52,881 bases of DNA. Source: Aigarchaeota archaeon. Lineage in GTDB: Archaea > Thermoproteota > Nitrososphaeria_A > Caldarchaeales > Wolframiiraptoraceae. Each line of letters starts with the position of its first letter. Positions within the stretch are counted from its first letter, which is position 1. The translations under genes were made by a program, and so were the position numbers. Of the stretch, positions 19,609 to 28,128 are shown piece by piece. Location: contig JANXDW010000001.1 in assembly GCA_025058515.1 (NCBI GenBank), forward strand, positions 1 to 52,881, read 5' to 3'. The notes beneath the pieces were generated by a model. That model worked only from the letters and a program-made list of their open reading frames with translations. It was not told the DNA's origin and did no database searches.

Positions 19609-20316
19609 ATGAAGAAGATTGAGGAATTAAAGTATAGGCTTAGCTCAGTTGAAGCTCTCATAATACTTAAGAAGATGATGTCTTATGAACAGCTTTCCTC
19701 TATGCTCGATATTCCTCCAACAGCTCTTAGCAGATATGTTAATGGACATGTAATACCAAGCTTAGAAACATCTAGAGCAATATTCAATATATTTAAGAAA
19801 GAATACTTGAATAAGGAGATTAGTAGAAGGATTTCTGTAGATGAGTTCGGCGCTGTCGATAGCAGTATGATAATCTACGACCCAGTATTCTTAAAATATG
19901 TAACATTATCTGAGTATGAGAAGATAAATGTAGTTAAGGTTGATAAAGTCTTAACTCTTGAGATAGACGGCATACCTGTAGCGTATCAAGTAGCATCTAT
20001 ACTAGGTAGAGATGTAGCAGTTGCTAGAAAAGCGAAAAAACTAGGGGTAAGAGAGTTCATAGAGATAAAACAAGTATTCGAGTCGGGGGCATATAGGTAT
20101 ATCTACCTACCTAAGAACTCTATTAAGAGAGGAGAGTACGTTTTATTGACGGATGATATAATCAGAACTGGTGCAACTGTTAGAGCATTAGTAAACCTCT
20201 GTAAAGAAGCAAAAGCAAATGTCTCGGGGATCTTCACGATAATAGCATTAAAGAAGATGAATGCTAAACTTCAAGCAGAGTTGAATATCCCAGTTATCTC
20301 TTTCATAGAACTATAG
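19609..20316 (+). CDS. HTH-phosphoribosyltransferase regulator (GfcR/PurR-like)
   Basis: A 235-residue protein with an N-terminal helix-turn-helix (about residues 10-60: ALIILKKMMSYEQLSSMLDIPPTALSRYVNGHVIPS). This is joined to a type I phosphoribosyltransferase domain with the PRPP loop VLLTDDIIRTGAT. The architecture matches archaeal GfcR-type regulators and is analogous to bacterial PurR, in which a PRTase fold senses PRPP rather than acting as an enzyme. Its place directly after guaB-purA-purB suggests control of purine or sugar-phosphate metabolism, but that is inference. It is separated from purB by a T-tract and probably transcribed alone. Confidence 0.8.
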   Translation: MKKIEELKYRLSSVEALIILKKMMSYEQLSSMLDIPPTALSRYVNGHVIPSLETSRAIFNIFKKEYLNKEISRRISVDEFGAVDSSMIIYDPVFLKYVTLSEYEKINVVKVDKVLTLEIDGIPVAYQVASILGRDVAVARKAKKLGVREFIEIKQVFESGAYRYIYLPKNSIKRGEYVLLTDDIIRTGATVRALVNLCKEAKANVSGIFTIIALKKMNAKLQAELNIPVISFIEL

Positions 20317-20353
20317 TAAAAATCTCAAAGAATAAATATTGAATAAATTAGCT

Positions 20354-20439
20354 TGACGGGTTGTCTCTTATTACTCCTAGGATCCTGACGGGTTTAAGAA
20401 CCATCTAGTATCTTTAATAAGATGATGAACATCTTATTA
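20354..20439. promoter_or_regulatory. Direct repeats and palindrome upstream of CDP-alcohol transferase gene
   Basis: TGACGGGTT occurs twice, at 20354-20362 and 20386-20394, exactly 32 nt apart. It is followed by a perfect 10-bp inverted repeat with a five-base loop, TAATAAGATG-ATGAA-CATCTTATTA (20415-20439), ending about 38 nt before the TTG start. It could be an operator, an RNA hairpin in the 5' leader, or a remnant of a small RNA. I cannot decide which. Confidence 0.4.
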
Positions 20440-20477
20440 TGAAATAAGTTCGAAAGTGGTGAGTTGGTGGAGAATCC

Positions 20478-21104
20478 TTGAAGTGGAAGAGAAGCATCGA
20501 AGATAAGATCTTAAACTATTTATCTAGTAGCTTGGTAAACTTTCTCTCCTCAATAAATGTGAAGCCCATTCACTTAACATTTTCATCATTTATCTTAGCA
20601 TTACTATCCTCAATTCTATACTACTTCTCTAGAGATATCTCTATACTCTTTTACTTTGCTGGTCTTAGCCTTCTTCTCTCAGGTCTCTTAGATGCATTAG
20701 ATGGAGCCGTAGCTAGAAGGAAGAAGATGGAGAGTATTAGTGGAGCATTCCTCGACTCTACTCTCGATAAAATAGGTGAGTCAGCAATTTTCATAAGCTT
20801 AACCAGTGCAGAGGTTGTCACACCCTTATGGGGTACTGCAGCATTAGCTTCATCAATACTGGTTAGTTATACTAGGTCTCGTGCAGAATCACTTGGAGTA
20901 GACTTGAAGGGTGTTGGACTGATGGAGAGGGCTGAAAGGATTATACTCATCTCTATTGCATCTTTCATAGAACCATCAATCAAAGGCTCACTGAATATAG
21001 CATTAATAATCTTGACACTACTTTCATTAATTACAATTACTCATAGAATAATCTATAGTGTAAAGAGATTTAAGAATATTGAAGCTCAATCTTCTAATCT
21101 ATGA
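20478..21104 (+). CDS. CDP-alcohol phosphatidyltransferase (archaeal phospholipid synthesis)
   Basis: A 208-residue integral membrane enzyme with the complete signature DALDGAVARRKKMESISGAFLDSTLDKI, i.e. DxxDGxxAR-x8-GxxxDxxxD, which binds the CDP-alcohol and the divalent metals. Five to six membrane helices surround it. In archaea this family includes archaetidylinositol-phosphate synthase and archaetidylserine/glycerol synthases; the size and sequence are most like the inositol-phosphate type, but the acceptor is not proven. It starts with TTG, preceded by GGTGG about 9 nt upstream. The preceding intergenic region contains an unusual repeat and hairpin. Confidence 0.85.
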   Translation: MKWKRSIEDKILNYLSSSLVNFLSSINVKPIHLTFSSFILALLSSILYYFSRDISILFYFAGLSLLLSGLLDALDGAVARRKKMESISGAFLDSTLDKIGESAIFISLTSAEVVTPLWGTAALASSILVSYTRSRAESLGVDLKGVGLMERAERIILISIASFIEPSIKGSLNIALIILTLLSLITITHRIIYSVKRFKNIEAQSSNL

Positions 21105-21236
21105 AAGTAACCACATTATCTAGAGTATCTTTTTAGTTAGTAGATGTTGAAGAATGAGTGTATAGAGAGATCTTGATTAAAGAAAAACTAGGATGCCGTA
21201 AAAGAAGTTATTGTAAGATTGATAAACTGTAAAAAT

Positions 21237-21593
21237 CTAGTCGTATGCTTTCTTAAAGATTATGCTTCCATCTCTAAATTCAAGATCATATACGTCATTT
21301 ACTTCTAGCTTTACTCCAAGTAGGTCATACTCTTCTTCACTTAAGAATAGTGTCATCTTAGGCTTGATATTCTCTCCCATAAAAGGTAAAACTCCTAGAT
21401 TTTGAAGTTGAGTCATGGCATCTAAGATCATTCGATGGAGCATTATAGAGTCTTCTGTCAAGCTGTGAGCTTTAATATCTCTAGCCAACCTCTTCTCTTC
21501 TACTAATTCTATTATCTTTCCTCTCCTACCAGTTTCAGGATCCCGCATGCTCGAGATCCTGTGTACCCTCACTAAGACCATGAGATAATTCAC
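21237..21593 (-). CDS. Conserved small protein coupled to gcvH, function unknown
   Basis: A 118-residue acidic protein (MVLVRVHRISSMRDPETGRRGKIIELVEEKR... ending in a beta-rich segment LGVKLEVNDVYDLEFRDGSIIFKK). No membrane helix, no obvious catalytic motif. Its start overlaps the gcvH stop by 4 nt, so the two are translationally coupled and co-expressed. I do not recognise the family with certainty; the DPETGxxGKxIELVEE start recalls small archaeal proteins such as arcadin-1 of the crenactin cluster, but no crenactin is present here and I would not assert it. Confidence 0.6.
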   Translation of the reverse strand: MNYLMVLVRVHRISSMRDPETGRRGKIIELVEEKRLARDIKAHSLTEDSIMLHRMILDAMTQLQNLGVLPFMGENIKPKMTLFLSEEEYDLLGVKLEVNDVYDLEFRDGSIIFKKAYD

Positions 21594-22006
21594 TCTTCAA
21601 CCTTTGCTTCTTCCAAGTCTTCTAAATACTTTCTATACTCATCTGAATCCATAAAATCTTCATAACTAATCTCTTCAGTAATTTCTAATACTGATATCCA
21701 TCCAGATCCATACGGGTCTTCATTCAAAAGCTCTGGATTATCGATCAATCTACTATTCACTTCTACAACTTTACCTGTTATAGGTGAGTATACATCTGCA
21801 GATGCTTTAACCGATTCTATTGTAGCTAGGGTCTCTCCTTGTTTAATCTTCTGTCCAACATTTGGAAGCTCTACGAAGATTATCTCTCTAAGCTTCTTCT
21901 GAGCATAATCTGTTATTCCAACTCTAACTTTATTCTTCTCAACCTTTACCCATTCATGGTCTCTCGTATAGTAGTATCCTTCTGGAGCTTCATATTCTAG
22001 AGACAT
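21590..22006 (-). CDS. gcvH: Glycine cleavage system H protein
   Basis: A 138-residue lipoyl-carrier protein. The hammerhead lipoyl domain has the modification site Lys67 in ATIESVKASADVYSPITGKVVEVN, and the N-terminal YTRDHEWVKVEKNKVRVGITDYAQ segment is the classical GcvH start. H protein shuttles the aminomethyl group between the P, T and L proteins of glycine cleavage. None of gcvP, gcvT, or lipoate-attachment genes is in the window. The gene is followed by an overlapping small protein of unknown role, which may be a partner. Confidence 0.95.
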   Translation of the reverse strand: MSLEYEAPEGYYYTRDHEWVKVEKNKVRVGITDYAQKKLREIIFVELPNVGQKIKQGETLATIESVKASADVYSPITGKVVEVNSRLIDNPELLNEDPYGSGWISVLEITEEISYEDFMDSDEYRKYLEDLEEAKVEE

Positions 22007-22124
22007 ACCTCGACCACCACGTTGAAAGGATTAAATGGCTTACCTATAAATATATGCTTCCACGGACTTCATCTAGAGACTGCTTAGAATACGGTAAGAA
22101 TCTCAATCTACTTAATCTTCTAGA

Positions 22125-22499
22125 TTAATCTCGAAGGAGATCTGAGAGAGATTTGTACTCGCCCTTCTTATAATATCTTATACTAGTCTCAAGATGTATA
22201 TGCATCCCCAAGTTCTCAAACAATCTTAATAACTCTCCTCCATGGATCTTTTCTTTAAGAACTCCTTCCCTAATTTTCTGAGCTAGGATCATGACTACCT
22301 TCTTAGTAAGTTCAGGATATTCTCTTAAAGCTGCATCAAGAACTTCTTCACCTCTATCTCCAAGTCTCTCTCTAAAAATTCTCAAGGCATCTTCGAAATC
22401 TGAACCCTCATTAACTTGACCAGCCTCAGAACTCTTTGATGAAATAATCTTTCTCATCTTCTTTAATCTAAGCATCTTGAGTTCTAAGCTTTCATCCAT
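22125..22499 (-). CDS. Small conserved protein, possibly PDCD5-like dsDNA-binding
   Basis: A 124-residue charged helical protein. The N-terminus MDESLELKMLRLKKMRKIISSKSS resembles the charged leading helix of archaeal PDCD5/TFAR19-type DNA-binding proteins (LExLRxxKLxxL), and the remainder has a winged-helix-like pattern ending HIHLETSIRYYKKGEYKSLSDLLRD. I am not sure of the family. It stands alone on the minus strand between gcvH and the divergent glcD gene, with a 118-nt gap to gcvH. If the resemblance holds it would bind DNA; otherwise treat it as hypothetical. Confidence 0.55.
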   Translation of the reverse strand: MDESLELKMLRLKKMRKIISSKSSEAGQVNEGSDFEDALRIFRERLGDRGEEVLDAALREYPELTKKVVMILAQKIREGVLKEKIHGGELLRLFENLGMHIHLETSIRYYKKGEYKSLSDLLRD

Positions 22500-22675
22500 A
22501 GCTGATAGTAGAATAGCTCAACCATGATATAAATATTGAAATATAAGCAAGATTCATAAGATTATCAAATATTTAACAGTTAAAAATACGATAGGCTCTT
22601 ATCATCTTATCTTAATTTTATGTGAATTATGAATAAGGATATATCATACTTGATCTTTAGACTTGATGGAGGTAG

Positions 22676-24079
22676 ATGAACGGCTACTTCAATAAAGTAT
22701 CAGGAAAGGATGTAGAGTTTTATGAGAAACTGTTAGGTTCAAAAAACTTGTCGATTAGCGAAGAAGAACTGGTCACCAATTCTATAGATGCATATCCAGG
22801 AATGTTTTACAAACCAGAGATAGTATTATGGCCTGAAACATCTGAGCAAGTTTCAAGTATTTTGAGATATTCATATGATAGGCTAATCCCAGTCTATTTG
22901 AGAGGTGGGGGAACCGGATTAACTGGAACAGTCCCAATCTATGGTGGAGTATTGATCAATCTAGTTAAGATGAATAAGATATTAACAGTCTATGAAGAAG
23001 ATATGCAAGTCGTGGTTCAGCCAGGTATAGTATATAATACGCTCAATAAAGAATTAGAGAAGTACGATCTCTTCTTTCCTCCAGATCCTTCCAGTGGATC
23101 GGTCTGTACAATAGGTGGAATGGTGGCTTCAAATGCTTCTGGATTGAAAGCGGTAAAATATGGTACGACTAAAGATTATGTCTTAGGGCTTGAAGTAGTA
23201 TTACCAGATGGGAAGATAGTAAAGCTGGGAAGCAGAACTTTTAAGTATTCAACAGGCTTCGACCTCCTCAAGATGATGGTGGGATCTCAAGGAACACTAG
23301 GAGTTTTCACAGAGATAACTCTAAGATTAAAACATCTACCAGAATACATTGAGACCGGAGTGGCCTTCTTCCCATCAATAGAGAGAGCTGTAAAAACAGT
23401 CTATCAAATAATTAGAAATGGAATAGATGTAGCTGCAATAGAGTTTATCGATGAGCAGATGATCAAGGTGGTCTCAGAATTTAAAAAGCTTCAACTTCCA
23501 GAATCTAAGGCCATGCTACTCATAGAAGCTCATGGAACAGAAGCTTCTGTATCTGAGACTATGAAGAGATGTGTAAGGATAATGAAAGATAATGAAGCGG
23601 TAGAGATACGAGTTGCTAAAGATATTGAAGAAAGAGAAAAACTTTGGGCAGCTCGTAAAGGAGCTTATCCAGCAACCTTGAGATTAGGTAAATACATGAT
23701 TATAAGTGATGTAGTTGTTCCGATCTCTAAACTATTAGATGCAGTCTTAAATTCATATGAGATTGGTAGGAAGTACGGTATAGAAGTTCAAGTTATAGGT
23801 CACTTTGGAGATGGAAACCTACATGTTCACTGGACTTCTAGAGATGATAAAGAGAAGATCGGGCTTCTCCACCAAGCTAATGAGATGCTAGCTAAGTGGG
23901 TCATCGAGGTAGGTGGATCAGTATCTGGAGAACATGGAATAGGAGTTGAGAAGAAGAAGTTCATGAAGATTCAGCATGGGGAAGCCTACAAGATGATGCT
24001 TGATGTAAAACGTCTACTAGATCCCAGATGCATATTATCTCCTGGAATAATATTCGACCTTGAAGAAGTTGTACATTAA
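22676..24079 (+). CDS. FAD-linked oxidase, GlcD/D-lactate dehydrogenase type
   Basis: A 467-residue flavoprotein of the VAO/PCMH family. The FAD-binding segments are VYLRGGGTGLTGTVPIYGGVLINL, PGIVYNTLNKELEKYDLFFPPDPSSG and CTIGGMVASNASGLKAVKYGTTKDYVLGLEVVLPDG. The C-terminal cap contains VIGHFGDGNLHVHW and SGEHGIGVEKKKFM, typical of D-2-hydroxyacid dehydrogenases such as GlcD and D-lactate dehydrogenase. A strong ribosome site, GGAGGT, lies 4 nt before the ATG. It is paired with an Fe-S subunit gene 11 nt downstream. Substrate is probably D-lactate or glycolate, not decided by sequence alone. Confidence 0.9.
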   Translation: MNGYFNKVSGKDVEFYEKLLGSKNLSISEEELVTNSIDAYPGMFYKPEIVLWPETSEQVSSILRYSYDRLIPVYLRGGGTGLTGTVPIYGGVLINLVKMNKILTVYEEDMQVVVQPGIVYNTLNKELEKYDLFFPPDPSSGSVCTIGGMVASNASGLKAVKYGTTKDYVLGLEVVLPDGKIVKLGSRTFKYSTGFDLLKMMVGSQGTLGVFTEITLRLKHLPEYIETGVAFFPSIERAVKTVYQIIRNGIDVAAIEFIDEQMIKVVSEFKKLQLPESKAMLLIEAHGTEASVSETMKRCVRIMKDNEAVEIRVAKDIEEREKLWAARKGAYPATLRLGKYMIISDVVVPISKLLDAVLNSYEIGRKYGIEVQVIGHFGDGNLHVHWTSRDDKEKIGLLHQANEMLAKWVIEVGGSVSGEHGIGVEKKKFMKIQHGEAYKMMLDVKRLLDPRCILSPGIIFDLEEVVH

Positions 24080-24090
24080 AGTGTTGTAAG

Positions 24091-25329
24091 ATGAATGAGT
24101 ACAAGTATTCTGAGTTAATGTTAGATGAGTACCTCGAAGATGTCTGGAAATGTATAAGATGCGGGTTCTGCAATAGCGTATGCCCTACATCCAACACATC
24201 CTTCTCCTACATGTCTTCAAAAACATCTAGAGGAAGGATAATACTCCTACAAGCATACTTCTCAGGTATACTAAGGAAACCTCTCCGAGATCGGGAACTC
24301 CAAGAACTTCTAGATTACTGTTTTGGATGTAGAAGATGTTTAGAAGTCTGTCCTCCAGGAGTTAGAATACCCTACATGCTATGGAGAGCAAAACACATAG
24401 GAAGAAGACATAATCTTCTCAATAAATTAATCTATAGCAATTATGGATCATTCGAGAAACTCTGCTCAAATTTTCCAAGCTTATCCAATAATATTCTTAG
24501 ATCTAGGTTTGGTAAGATACTGCTTGAGCTTCTAGTAGGGATAGATAGGAGGATCGATTTCCCAGAGTTTCATGATGTTAGTCTCGAGAAGTGGATTAGG
24601 ATGAACAGATCATCTACAAGTGGAAAAAGGTTAGCATACTTTATAGATGTCTTTACAAATTATCATGAAGTAGGTTTAGGGATCGAGGTAGTGAGGTTGG
24701 TTGAGAAGCTTGGATACAGTGTAGAGGTTCCAGATCAGAGAGAAGCAGGAACACTATTACTCGAAGCCGGCATGATGGATAAGGCTATCAAGGTAGCTAA
24801 AGAAAATGTGGAGAGCTTATACAAGTATATCATGAATGGAGCATCTATCTTAACGAGCTCACCTGCAGCTTACATAGCTTTAAAATATGATTACCCAGAA
24901 ATATTAGGAGATAGTAAATCCAAGCTAGTCTCAGAGAAGACATTAGACATCATCGAACTCTTAATAAAAGAATATGAAGATGGGGAAATAAGATTTAACG
25001 AGAAAAATAGTGGTCGAATAATTTATCATCATAGTTGCTTCACCAAAGCTTCTGGGCTCACTAAACATATCAAGAGATTGCTGACCTTAGCTGGATACAA
25101 TCTAATAGAAGTAGAGGAGTGCTGTGGGATTGGAGGAGTATGGGGGATGAGTAAGAAACATTATAATGACTCATTAGACGTAGGCTCAAACTTATTCATT
25201 AAATTGAGAAGTTTATCGTCTCCAGTAGCTTCTCAGAGTGAGACATGCAGAATACAGATAAGAAATAACGCTAAGGTAAGAGTTGAACACCCCTTCTCCT
25301 ACATCTCCAAAGCTATAGAACTAAAGTAA
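24091..25329 (+). CDS. Fe-S subunit of glycolate oxidase/D-lactate dehydrogenase (GlcF-like)
   Basis: A 412-residue soluble iron-sulfur protein. Two 4Fe-4S ferredoxin motifs occur near the N-terminus, CIRCGFCNSVCP and CFGCRRCLEVCPPG. The C-terminal half has CCG (cysteine-rich) elements: HHSCFTKASG and EVEECCGIGGVWGM, with a final SETCRIQ. This arrangement matches GlcF and heterodisulfide-reductase-D-like subunits that pass electrons from the FAD subunit to a quinone or other acceptor. The usual first CCG motif is weak (the middle segment reads YFIDVFTNYHEVGLG), so that site may be degenerate. It follows the FAD subunit by 11 nt and must form a complex with it. Confidence 0.9.
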   Translation: MNEYKYSELMLDEYLEDVWKCIRCGFCNSVCPTSNTSFSYMSSKTSRGRIILLQAYFSGILRKPLRDRELQELLDYCFGCRRCLEVCPPGVRIPYMLWRAKHIGRRHNLLNKLIYSNYGSFEKLCSNFPSLSNNILRSRFGKILLELLVGIDRRIDFPEFHDVSLEKWIRMNRSSTSGKRLAYFIDVFTNYHEVGLGIEVVRLVEKLGYSVEVPDQREAGTLLLEAGMMDKAIKVAKENVESLYKYIMNGASILTSSPAAYIALKYDYPEILGDSKSKLVSEKTLDIIELLIKEYEDGEIRFNEKNSGRIIYHHSCFTKASGLTKHIKRLLTLAGYNLIEVEECCGIGGVWGMSKKHYNDSLDVGSNLFIKLRSLSSPVASQSETCRIQIRNNAKVRVEHPFSYISKAIELK

Positions 25330-25410
25330 AGAATCTCAGTTTAAGAGACCGGGCATCATTATAATTTATTAGAGAAGTCTAGGTAAAGTAGAATCCTTAA
25401 CTTTCTTTAC

Positions 25411-26043
25411 CTATCTACGTTTTCTTGTTAGTAGTCCGATTATCATCAATATAATAATCATCAAGATGATTAAGAATACTCCCACTATACATAGATTCAT
25501 AGTATCAGAATCTATTTTAGAGATAGAAGTAGTAAATGTTTTAAAAACTGTTGTAGTCTTAATAGTAGTTACTGTCTTGACAGCTTCTTCCAATTCTTCT
25601 AGATATTCTTCGTATAGGTTCCAGCTAGATGGGTTAAACTCATTATCATGATCTACGATTGATACAAGTTTTCTCTCAGCCAACCATTTATTTACATTAA
25701 GAAGTCTCCTAGAATCTTCTCTTATGTAGACTATGCAGACTAGACGGTTATATTTATCTACGACATATCTATCATCAACATCTAGATAGACCTTCTTACC
25801 TAATACGAGATTTGTTAAAGCTTCTCTAGCTTCTTTACCACCAGTTTCATCTAGTTCAGGAGCATTAATATCTGCGAGCCTAACTCTTCCTATGGGGAAA
25901 GCATCAAAGGTATCTCCATCAACAACTTTGTAGACGGTAGCAGTAACATCAACTTCAAAAGGTGAAGCATTAACATAATATATTGCAAACTTCAGAGAGA
26001 TAAGTAGAAAGAATATGACTAGTAAGCTATATTGATACTTCAT
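25411..26043 (-). CDS. Membrane-anchored SNase-like (thermonuclease) protein
   Basis: A 210-residue protein with an N-terminal signal sequence (YSLLVIFFLLISLKFAIYYVNA). The staphylococcal-nuclease-type OB-fold has the metal/catalytic elements VVDGDTFDAF, RVRLADINAPELDE (with the Arg and Glu of the active site), and DKYNRLVCIVYI carrying the second Arg. This is followed by a Thr-rich linker and a C-terminal TM helix (VGVFLIILMIIILMIIGLL) with an RKRR tail. The topology predicts a nuclease domain on the outside of the cell, anchored by its C-terminus. The family cuts DNA and RNA in a Ca2+-dependent manner. Convergent with glcF; no operon partner. Confidence 0.85.
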   Translation of the reverse strand: MKYQYSLLVIFFLLISLKFAIYYVNASPFEVDVTATVYKVVDGDTFDAFPIGRVRLADINAPELDETGGKEAREALTNLVLGKKVYLDVDDRYVVDKYNRLVCIVYIREDSRRLLNVNKWLAERKLVSIVDHDNEFNPSSWNLYEEYLEELEEAVKTVTTIKTTTVFKTFTTSISKIDSDTMNLCIVGVFLIILMIIILMIIGLLTRKRR

Positions 26044-26144
26044 AAAAATAGATTAGAATACCTTGTATCTAAAGATTTACACTATGTTAAGAGTGTTGAG
26101 TTCATGTCTTCCATATTTTTAAGTTATTTTGTTCAAGGGCTAGT

Positions 26145-27587
26145 CTAGGTAAGTCTCCTCCCTATCCTAACCTTTCTAAGCCTTACGTCTGGTCCACCAA
26201 ACCAGACTGGAATCGCTTGCATCGGATCTCCTTTCCCACAGTATCCAGCTCTAAAGGATATCTTTTTCCCAACTGAATCTATAGATGAGTAAAACTCTTT
26301 TGTAGTAATCTCTAGGACAGGGTTTCTCACAGGTTCACAGATCTCTCCATTAACAATCTTGTATGCTTCAACTCCAACGTATCTCTGATTCCATCTCTTA
26401 TCATCAATATTCCATTCTTGATTCGTCTTAATGTATACACCTATCTTTATATCTTCTAGAAGTTCTTGGAAGCTGTAATCTCCTGGCCTCATATAAGTAT
26501 TGGCCATCCTAACTATCGGTTCACGATCATATCTACTAGCTCTCGAGGATCCATTACTCTCAACATTAAAGATCTTTGCAGTCTCCCTATTATGGAGTAG
26601 TTCTTTTATCAAGCCTTTCTCTATCAAGACTCTCTCTCTAGCTTCTACACCTTCTTCATCGTAGAGATAGTATCCGAAGGATCCAGGGATCCTCGGGTCA
26701 TCGACTACGGTAACTAGATCTGAGCCTATCTTTGTACCTATCATACTAGGCTTAATGTAAGTCTCTCCAGCTTGTGCAGCTTCTCTTCCTAAAACTCTAT
26801 CAGCTTCACCAGGGTGACCTGCAGATTCATGACATATTAATCCTACAACTTCTGATCCAACAACTACATCTACTTCCTCGTTTGGGGGTTCAACCCCTTT
26901 GATAAGTACGTTGCCGAGATTCTCTGTTTCTTCTTTGAGAGATTCTACTAGATTCCATTTTTCAACTGCTTCCCAACCTCTAGATTCTCCAAGTTCTATA
27001 TGTCTCTGGAGAACGCCATGTTGTGGATGGTATAGTGTTAATAGAAAGCTGAAGATAGTTCTTGGAACTATGTGGATGACGTCAGCTCCATCACTATTCA
27101 GTACATGTTTCTCTAGATCCCATTTCTCCAATGTCAATAATCTAGATGGAAGCTTAACCCCCATCTTCTCTGAAACCTCTACAATATTTCTATCAACATC
27201 TCTCAAGTATTCTATCTTATCTTCTAAATCTACTGAATCCCATTTTATCCTCGGCTTAATCTTTACAATTCCTCTACAAACCTTTGCATCACTCATTGAG
27301 ACTCCTTGAAGAACGATCTTAGATGCAGCCCTAGCCATGGAGATAGAGTCTTTAACGATCTTTCTAATAGATGCTTTATTCAATCTACTTGTTGAACTAA
27401 ATCCAAGCGAGTTTCCTACTAAGACTCTAATAGCTATACCTTTATCTGTTGAAGTTACGGAGACTTCTGGAACACCATTCTTCATTACAATAGACTCTAA
27501 TACATCTTTCTGGTATCTAGCTTCAGCATAATTTGCTCCAAGGCTTAGTGCAAAGTCTACTGCATCCTTAAGCAAGTCCTCAAACAT
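26145..27587 (-). CDS. tldD: TldD family metalloprotease
   Basis: A 480-residue TldD/PmbA family peptidase. The zinc motif is HESAGHPGEADRVLGREAAQAGETY (HExxxH), typical of the active TldD subunit rather than TldE. The downstream PRIPGSFGYYLYDEEGVEARERVLIEKG and SSRASRYDREPIVRMANTYMRPG segments are conserved. The bacterial TldD/E heterodimer cleaves unfolded peptides; archaeal homologues are widespread with unclear substrates. No TldE/PmbA partner lies next to it in this window, unlike many archaeal genomes where the two adjoin. Length is normal. Confidence 0.93.
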   Translation of the reverse strand: MFEDLLKDAVDFALSLGANYAEARYQKDVLESIVMKNGVPEVSVTSTDKGIAIRVLVGNSLGFSSTSRLNKASIRKIVKDSISMARAASKIVLQGVSMSDAKVCRGIVKIKPRIKWDSVDLEDKIEYLRDVDRNIVEVSEKMGVKLPSRLLTLEKWDLEKHVLNSDGADVIHIVPRTIFSFLLTLYHPQHGVLQRHIELGESRGWEAVEKWNLVESLKEETENLGNVLIKGVEPPNEEVDVVVGSEVVGLICHESAGHPGEADRVLGREAAQAGETYIKPSMIGTKIGSDLVTVVDDPRIPGSFGYYLYDEEGVEARERVLIEKGLIKELLHNRETAKIFNVESNGSSRASRYDREPIVRMANTYMRPGDYSFQELLEDIKIGVYIKTNQEWNIDDKRWNQRYVGVEAYKIVNGEICEPVRNPVLEITTKEFYSSIDSVGKKISFRAGYCGKGDPMQAIPVWFGGPDVRLRKVRIGRRLT

Positions 27588-27723
27588 CTAGAATATATCA
27601 GGATGATGTTAAATTAATCTATTTCTAAGACTCAGATAACTGGAAGGCTATTCTTAAAAATGATATAGCTATTTAAGTCTAAAAACATTATTTTACCTAC
27701 TTTAAACAATTCTTTCATGTAAT

Positions 27724-28128
27724 CTACTCTTCTTCTATTATTTCTTCTAGATCTTCATGAGATGCTGGTTCTTCAACCTTCTTCTGTATCTTATGAGGTT
27801 TGGGAAGCTGGTCTATCATAGAGATCAAGTCTAACCATGCTTGGAGAAATCTACTAGGTGGATCATATAATTCACCCATAAATCTCTTAATCTCATTATA
27901 GAGCGTTTTCTTGTCTATACCATCAAGATACTTCTCCCACATCTTGAATACATATGAATCTCTATCATCATTAATATAGGAGTAGTAGATTCCGTATAGA
28001 GCTTTATAGTAATCATCTTCTCCAATCTTCTTTTTAATGTATTCTAAACTTCTCTCAGCATCGCTAATCTTCCCACTGAATAGAAGGCTGAAGAACTTCT
28101 TTACCGATTTGAGAGGTCTCTCGCTCAT
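27724..28128 (-). CDS. Conserved protein translationally coupled to radA, function unknown
   Basis: A 134-residue alpha-helical, acidic-tailed protein (ending [16 protein letters not shown]). No catalytic motif is visible; the repeated helical pattern ([34 protein letters not shown]) is reminiscent of TPR-like helical hairpins. Its ATG overlaps the last 4 nt of radA, so it is co-translated with the recombinase and may be an accessory factor in recombination or repair. I do not recognise a named family. Confidence 0.6.
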   Translation of the reverse strand: MSERPLKSVKKFFSLLFSGKISDAERSLEYIKKKIGEDDYYKALYGIYYSYINDDRDSYVFKMWEKYLDGIDKKTLYNEIKRFMGELYDPPSRFLQAWLDLISMIDQLPKPHKIQKKVEEPASHEDLEEIIEEE

